Positions 60,581 to 64,000 of a DNA stretch of 64,000 bases are shown piece after piece. Numbering within the stretch: position 1 is the stretch's first letter; every line of letters starts with the position of its first letter. The stretch is from Collinsella sp944321445 (lineage in GTDB: Bacteria; Actinomycetota; Coriobacteriia; Coriobacteriales; Coriobacteriaceae): NCBI RefSeq assembly GCF_030371825.1, contig NZ_JAUDDM010000002.1. The stretch is one strand, 5' to 3'. The translations under genes were made by a program, and so were the position numbers. The notes beneath the pieces are model-generated. The model did no database searches. It was not told the DNA's origin and worked only from the letters and a program-made list of their open reading frames with translations.

Positions 60581-60618
60581 CAAAATGCCCCGTGGACGAT
60601 CATTCGTCCACGGGGCAT
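60581..60618 (-). terminator. Strong intrinsic terminator after the YerC-type gene
   Basis: ATGCCCCGTGGACGA (60585-60599) and TCGTCCACGGGGCAT (60604-60618) are perfect 15-base arms, followed on the minus strand by TTTTGTTG. Confidence 0.85.
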
Positions 60619-60643
60619 ATGCGCAGCGAAATGTGCAGGAGCT

Positions 60644-60955
60644 CTATGCGCGGCCCTGCTCCTGATCTTCGAGCTTGATGAGGATGCGACGATAGCCACC
60701 GAACTCGCCGTTCAGTGCCTTCGAAACGCGGCTCACCGTGGTGGACGAGGCGCCGGTGCGGGCCTGGACCTCCACGTAAGGCTCGCCCTCATCGAGGTAG
60801 CGCGCCACCTGCAAGCGCTGGGCGAAATCGCAGATCTCGCGCGGGGTGCACAGATCGGTGAGGAACGCGCGCACGTCGTCCTCGTTCTCCAGCAGCAGGA
60901 TGGAGCGAACGAGCTGATCGACGTCACCGTGTTCAAACATCTTCTCGATATTCAT
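60644..60955 (-). CDS. YerC/YecD family TrpR-related DNA-binding protein
   Basis: A 103-residue protein, the family's normal length. It has the TrpR-like opening (IEKMFEHGDVDQLVRSILLL), LCTPREICDFAQRLQVARYLDEGEPY and a helix-turn-helix (VQARTGASSTTVSRVSKALN). Homologues are small transcriptional regulators of unknown ligand. I chose the ATG at 60955 to match the family start; upstream alternatives (60985) have no better ribosome site. It is an isolated gene ended by a strong hairpin and upstream of addB. Confidence 0.85.
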   Translation of the reverse strand: MNIEKMFEHGDVDQLVRSILLLENEDDVRAFLTDLCTPREICDFAQRLQVARYLDEGEPYVEVQARTGASSTTVSRVSKALNGEFGGYRRILIKLEDQEQGRA

Positions 60956-61112
60956 AGCCACCGCCAAATTCACGTGCTGACCCATAGCGAAACGGCACGA
61001 GGCGCGATACGGGCACAGCCCATGCGCCACCGCCTGAAGCAGTGTAACACACCATCACGCTAAAGTGCCACCGCACCGTTCAGTGGTGTCGCGCGGCTTC
61101 GGTTGCCACGGA

Positions 61113-62180
61113 TTAGAACCAGCGCGGCAGGGTGGGCACGAGCGACAGCGCGCCAGCGATGCCCGAAGTCCAGCTCACCTGGTCATCACGGTCGATGATA
61201 ACCGCCTCGATGCCGGGCACGCGTTCCGCAAAGGCAAGGCCCGCTTCCGCCCCCAACATAAGCACCGTGGTGGAATACCCGTCACAGTCGATTGAGCGCG
61301 CAGCGACGATGGTCGCCGACACCACATCGGTCTGCGCCGGCATGCCCGTCGCCGGGTCCAAAATGTGATGGTAGGTAATGCCGCCTTTCGTGAAGCTCCG
61401 CTCGTGCAGGCCGCTCGTGACCACCGATCCATCCGACAAGTCGATGATGGCGCGGTTGTGCGCAGGGTCGAAGGGGTTCACAACGCCGATTCTCCATGGG
61501 TCGCCCTCATGCCGATGCCCACGAGCGGGATCGGCAGGGCGTCCGCCGTGCACAAGGACATTGCCGCCCAGGTTGATGACAAAACGCATCACGCCATGGC
61601 GCTCGAACATACGTGCCAGATCATCGGCTATGTAGCCTTTCGCCACGCCGCCCAGATCCATGATGGTCTGCGGGTCATCGATTGCGAGCGTAGGCGCACC
61701 ATCTTGCGCAGTACCCACGTGAACATGGTCGCTTCCCACGTGCGGCAGGGCGCGCGAGAGCGCAAGCGAGCCCGGCACGACGCCGACATGGAAATCCCAC
61801 AGCGAGGTAACGGTGCCCATGGTGATGTCGAAAGCCCCGCGGCTGTGCGCGCAATAGGTCAAGGCGAGGCGTGTGAGCTCGGCAGTTTCCGGCGCCACGG
61901 CAACGGGATTCGGCGCGGCAGCGTGCGCGCGGGCAATATCGGAATCCTCGCGCGTGCGCGACAGCGTCCGCTCGAAAAACAGGCAGCGCTCGCGGCAGGC
62001 GTCGAGCGCCTCATCGAGACGCGCCACCACGCAGGGATCGTCCGGATCCTCCCCGTCTGCAGCGTATGCGTGCATGTGGACATCGGTGTTGAAGATGAAA
62101 AACGAGATGACCCGCGAGCCATCGACACCCGCGACCGGGGCGGCCGCGCACGGGTCCCCATAGGCATACGTCTGCTGCAC
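61113..62180 (-). CDS. apbE: FAD:protein FMN transferase
   Basis: A 355-residue ApbE-family flavin transferase. Conserved blocks are FDITMGTVTSLWDFH, DLGGVAKGYIADDLA, VINLGGNVLVHGG, a TSGLHERSF segment and HHILDPATGMPAQTDVVSATIVA with the metal-binding residues. The family attaches FMN covalently to Rnf/Nqr-type subunits or other exported flavoproteins. Most homologues are exported lipoproteins; here no signal or lipobox is visible from the GTG at 62180 (GAGGAGAG upstream). Its target flavoprotein is not in the window. Confidence 0.9.
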   Translation of the reverse strand: MQQTYAYGDPCAAAPVAGVDGSRVISFFIFNTDVHMHAYAADGEDPDDPCVVARLDEALDACRERCLFFERTLSRTREDSDIARAHAAAPNPVAVAPETAELTRLALTYCAHSRGAFDITMGTVTSLWDFHVGVVPGSLALSRALPHVGSDHVHVGTAQDGAPTLAIDDPQTIMDLGGVAKGYIADDLARMFERHGVMRFVINLGGNVLVHGGRPADPARGHRHEGDPWRIGVVNPFDPAHNRAIIDLSDGSVVTSGLHERSFTKGGITYHHILDPATGMPAQTDVVSATIVAARSIDCDGYSTTVLMLGAEAGLAFAERVPGIEAVIIDRDDQVSWTSGIAGALSLVPTLPRWF

Positions 62181-62350
62181 GGCTCTCCTCTTCCTGTGGA
62201 AAAATCGTCCTCCCCATGATAGCCCCGCTTCGAAACGGGAACGAGGGGTAATGTCGGGCTGGCGCGAGATTCCGCGCGCACGGACCGCGTGCTCGCCCGC
62301 GCAACCTAGCACCCGCCTCGCGAGCGGCCGACCGAAAGGTATATCGACTC

Positions 62351-62719
62351 ATGCGTTTTGTTCTCAATTGGCTCTTGACTTCCATCGCCATATCCATCGC
62401 GGCGTTTCTGGTACCCGGCATCGAGCCCTTCGGCCCGGCGGACCCCTGGATATGCTTCGCGTTCGTCGGCTTGTTCCTCGGATTCGTCAACTCGCTCGTC
62501 AAACCGCTGCTTACCGTGATATCGCTGCCCGTCACCATCCTTACGCTCGGCGTGTTCCAGCTTGTCATCAACAGCTTCATGCTCGAGCTTGCAAGCTGGC
62601 TGTCTGTGAACCTTTTGGGTGCAGGCATTTCCATAAGCGGATTCGGCGCGGCGTTTTTCGGCGCCATCGTCGTAAGCATCATGTGCGCGATTTTGGGCGT
62701 CGCCACCAGCGACGCCTAG
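62351..62719 (+). CDS. Small four-helix membrane protein (phage holin 4_2 / YvlD family)
   Basis: A 122-residue hydrophobic protein with four predicted transmembrane helices and the family pattern FVGLFLGFVNSLVKPLLTVISLPVTILTLGVFQLVINSFML in part. The family is named after holins but is widespread on chromosomes without phage; function is unknown. It has GAAAGG before its ATG. It converges on the Rrf2 gene with a hairpin between. No lysis genes are near, so phage origin is unsupported. Confidence 0.85.
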   Translation: MRFVLNWLLTSIAISIAAFLVPGIEPFGPADPWICFAFVGLFLGFVNSLVKPLLTVISLPVTILTLGVFQLVINSFMLELASWLSVNLLGAGISISGFGAAFFGAIVVSIMCAILGVATSDA

Positions 62720-62729
62720 CGCCCCTTTG

Positions 62730-62756
62730 GATGTCCCCGTTGGGGACGGGGACATC
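62730..62756. terminator. Bidirectional hairpin between convergent genes
   Basis: GATGTCCCC (62730-62738) and GGGGACATC (62748-62756) are perfect nine-base arms, and GTCCCC/GGGGAC alternatives occur within. It lies between the ends of the small membrane protein gene and the Rrf2 gene. No T-run. Confidence 0.5.
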
Positions 62757-62768
62757 GTGCGCGATGGC

Positions 62769-63194
62769 TTAGAGGCAGGCGGCTCCGTGCGGCGATTTGG
62801 CCAGATCGGCGATGGAGATGCCGTCAACGTACTCGCCGATCATCTTGTCGAGGCTTTGCCACATGCCGATAGTCGTGCACTCCGCGGCGCGCTCGCAGCC
62901 GCCCTTGCCGCCCTCAAGGCACGAGACGGGAGCCAAGCTGCCTTCGGTAAGGCGCAGGATATCGCCGACGGAATAGGTCTCCGCGGGGCGTGTGAGACGG
63001 TACCCGCCGCCCTTGCCGCGCATCCCCGAGAGCATGTCGTTGCGAACCAGTACGGAAAGGATGTTCTCCAGGTACTTCTCGGACACTCCTTGGCGCGCGG
63101 CGATTTCCTTCAACGGAATGCGTCCGTCCGCCTGATGCTCAGCGAGGTCGACCATGACGCGCAACGCGTAGCGACCTTTCGTGGATACCAGCAT
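62769..63194 (-). CDS. Rrf2-family transcriptional regulator
   Basis: A 141-residue winged-helix regulator (LVSTKGRYALRVMVDLAEH, then EIAARQGVSEKYLENILSVLVRNDML and RGKGGGYRLTRP). Three cysteines in SCLEGGKGGCERAAEC (C-x7-C-x5-C) could bind an Fe-S cluster, as in IscR/NsrR types. I chose the ATG at 63194, which is correctly spaced from AAGGGGGA; the ATG at 63200 touches it. It is divergent from cysK across 242 bases, suggesting control of cysteine/sulfur genes (CymR-like); the ligand remains open. Confidence 0.9.
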   Translation of the reverse strand: MLVSTKGRYALRVMVDLAEHQADGRIPLKEIAARQGVSEKYLENILSVLVRNDMLSGMRGKGGGYRLTRPAETYSVGDILRLTEGSLAPVSCLEGGKGGCERAAECTTIGMWQSLDKMIGEYVDGISIADLAKSPHGAACL

Positions 63195-63350
63195 GGCCAT
63201 TCCCCCTTAACGAATGTCCGTTTTATCCAGAATACCAAAATCAAACTGGTGTGGACATGTAAATGGACCCATCCGGCACAAGGCGCGACGATGCATACGA
63301 CACATGGAATATCGGGCGCGTTACGATTTCGCGATTCAAAATGCGAGCGA

Positions 63351-63379
63351 TTGGGTAACGTTATTCCGAGTTCTATAAT
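63351..63379 (+). promoter_or_regulatory. Promoter of cysK
   Basis: TTGGGT (63351-63356) and a perfect TATAAT (63374-63379) are 17 bases apart, 57 bases before the cysK ATG. Good consensus match. The Rrf2 regulator could act here. Confidence 0.7.
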
Positions 63380-63436
63380 AGGTTTATTCGCTGCCCCACA
63401 CGGAGGCGGCAACGCACGTTCGCCGAGGAGGCATCC

Positions 63437-64000
63437 ATGGGCACCGTTTACACCTCGATCGACCAGCTGATCGGTCATACTCCCCTGCTCGAAGTCACCG
63501 CACTCGAGCGCGAGCTGAACCTGCAGGCACGCGTGCTGGTGAAACTCGAGTACTTCAACCCCGCGGGCTCGGTGAAGGACCGCGTCGCCAAGCGCATGCT
63601 GGACGAGGCCGAAGCGGCCGGGCGCATCAAGCCCCACAGCGGAAGTACCATCATCGAGCCTACGAGCGGCAACACCGGCGTCGGCCTCGCCGCGCTGGCC
63701 GCCGCCCGCGGCTACCGCCTTATCATCACCATGCCGGATTCCATGAGCCCCGAACGCCGCAAGCTCATGGAGGGCTACGGTGCAGAGGTCGTCCTCACGC
63801 CGGGCGCACAGGGCATGGCAGGCGCCATCGCGCGCGCCGAGGAGCTTGCGGCCGAGATCCCCGGCAGCATCGTCGCCGGACAGTTCACCAACCCCGCGAA
63901 CCCCGCCGCACACGAGGCGACAACCGGTCCGGAAATTTGGAACGATACGGACGGCACGGTCGACATCTTTGTTGCGGGAGCGGGCACGGGCGGCACCATC
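63437..64000 (+). CDS. cysK: Cysteine synthase (O-acetylserine sulfhydrylase), 3' end beyond window
   Basis: The first 188 residues of a PLP enzyme that makes cysteine from O-acetylserine and sulfide. The PLP lysine is in YFNPAGSVKDRVAKRM, the phosphate loop in PTSGNTGVGLA, the substrate residues in GQFTNPANPAAH and the cofactor loop GAGTGGTI at the window end. Start at 63437 follows GAGGAG. CysK rather than CysM is favoured by NPANPAAH. It is cut by the window edge. Confidence 0.94.
   Translation, partial: MGTVYTSIDQLIGHTPLLEVTALERELNLQARVLVKLEYFNPAGSVKDRVAKRMLDEAEAAGRIKPHSGSTIIEPTSGNTGVGLAALAAARGYRLIITMPDSMSPERRKLMEGYGAEVVLTPGAQGMAGAIARAEELAAEIPGSIVAGQFTNPANPAAHEATTGPEIWNDTDGTVDIFVAGAGTGGTI

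Noticed and set aside
62351..62719. Phage holin and prophage remnant
   Set aside because: The family name is historical; there are no lysin, capsid or integrase genes nearby and it is common on chromosomes.

Overview
The window is a GC-rich, gene-dense bacterial chromosome segment with no rRNA, tRNA, CRISPR array, transposase or phage module that I could find. Gene content (complete anaerobic cobalamin operon, ilvDBNC, superoxide reductase, VanRS/VanY-like genes, lipoprotein-rich surface genes, a GAAC-N4-GTTC SOS box) suggests an anaerobic high-GC Gram-positive. A Coriobacteriia (Collinsella-like) organism is my best guess; this is inference, not a database result.

Layout: (1) 1-2071: end of metG, a 41-bp perfect inverted repeat, an acetyltransferase and a histidine phosphatase. 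(2) 2127-17917, minus strand: a 17-gene cobalamin operon (transcribed cbiF-D-L-G-H-ET-A-cobT-U-S-small cobU paralogue-cobC-cbiB-cobD-cbiP-C-J), mostly with overlapping start/stop codons. It runs from the ring methyltransferases to nucleotide-loop assembly. (3) 18159-21613, plus strand: a cobalamin riboswitch with its own terminator/antiterminator, then an exported cobaltochelatase CbiK and two lipoproteins, one a solute-binding protein with no permease or ATPase beside it. (4) 21645-28647: UbiB-like kinase plus phasin-like protein, a C69 dipeptidase, and a VanS/VanR-like two-component system divergent from a VanY-like carboxypeptidase, with TAAGG repeats between. (5) 28838-36588: folD and fhs (one-carbon metabolism), ruvCAB under a likely LexA box, a full-length NAD synthetase homologue that has lost its catalytic residues, and superoxide reductase. 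(6) 36794-45306: Usp, threonine dehydratase, a lone ABC ATPase, and the ilvD-ilvB-ilvN-ilvC branched-chain pathway. (7) 45406-48126: a MazEF pair, an unrecognised 499-residue protein, and a 143-bp palindromic element. (8) 48127-62180, minus strand: dnaE, an M81 peptidase, addAB, a YerC-type regulator and apbE. (9) 62351-64000: a small membrane protein, an Rrf2 regulator and the start of cysK, running off the end.

How the parts connect: CbiK inserts cobalt at the head of the pathway and the minus-strand operon completes corrinoid synthesis; uroporphyrinogen methyltransferase, sirohydrochlorin formation, the corrinoid adenosyltransferase and cobalt uptake must lie elsewhere. Threonine dehydratase supplies 2-oxobutyrate to the Ilv enzymes. 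AddAB and RuvABC are successive steps of recombinational repair. The most unusual items are the NadE-like pseudoenzyme, the riboswitch-controlled exported chelatase with orphan binding lipoproteins, the two CobU paralogues with complementary motif loss, and several long intergenic palindromes.
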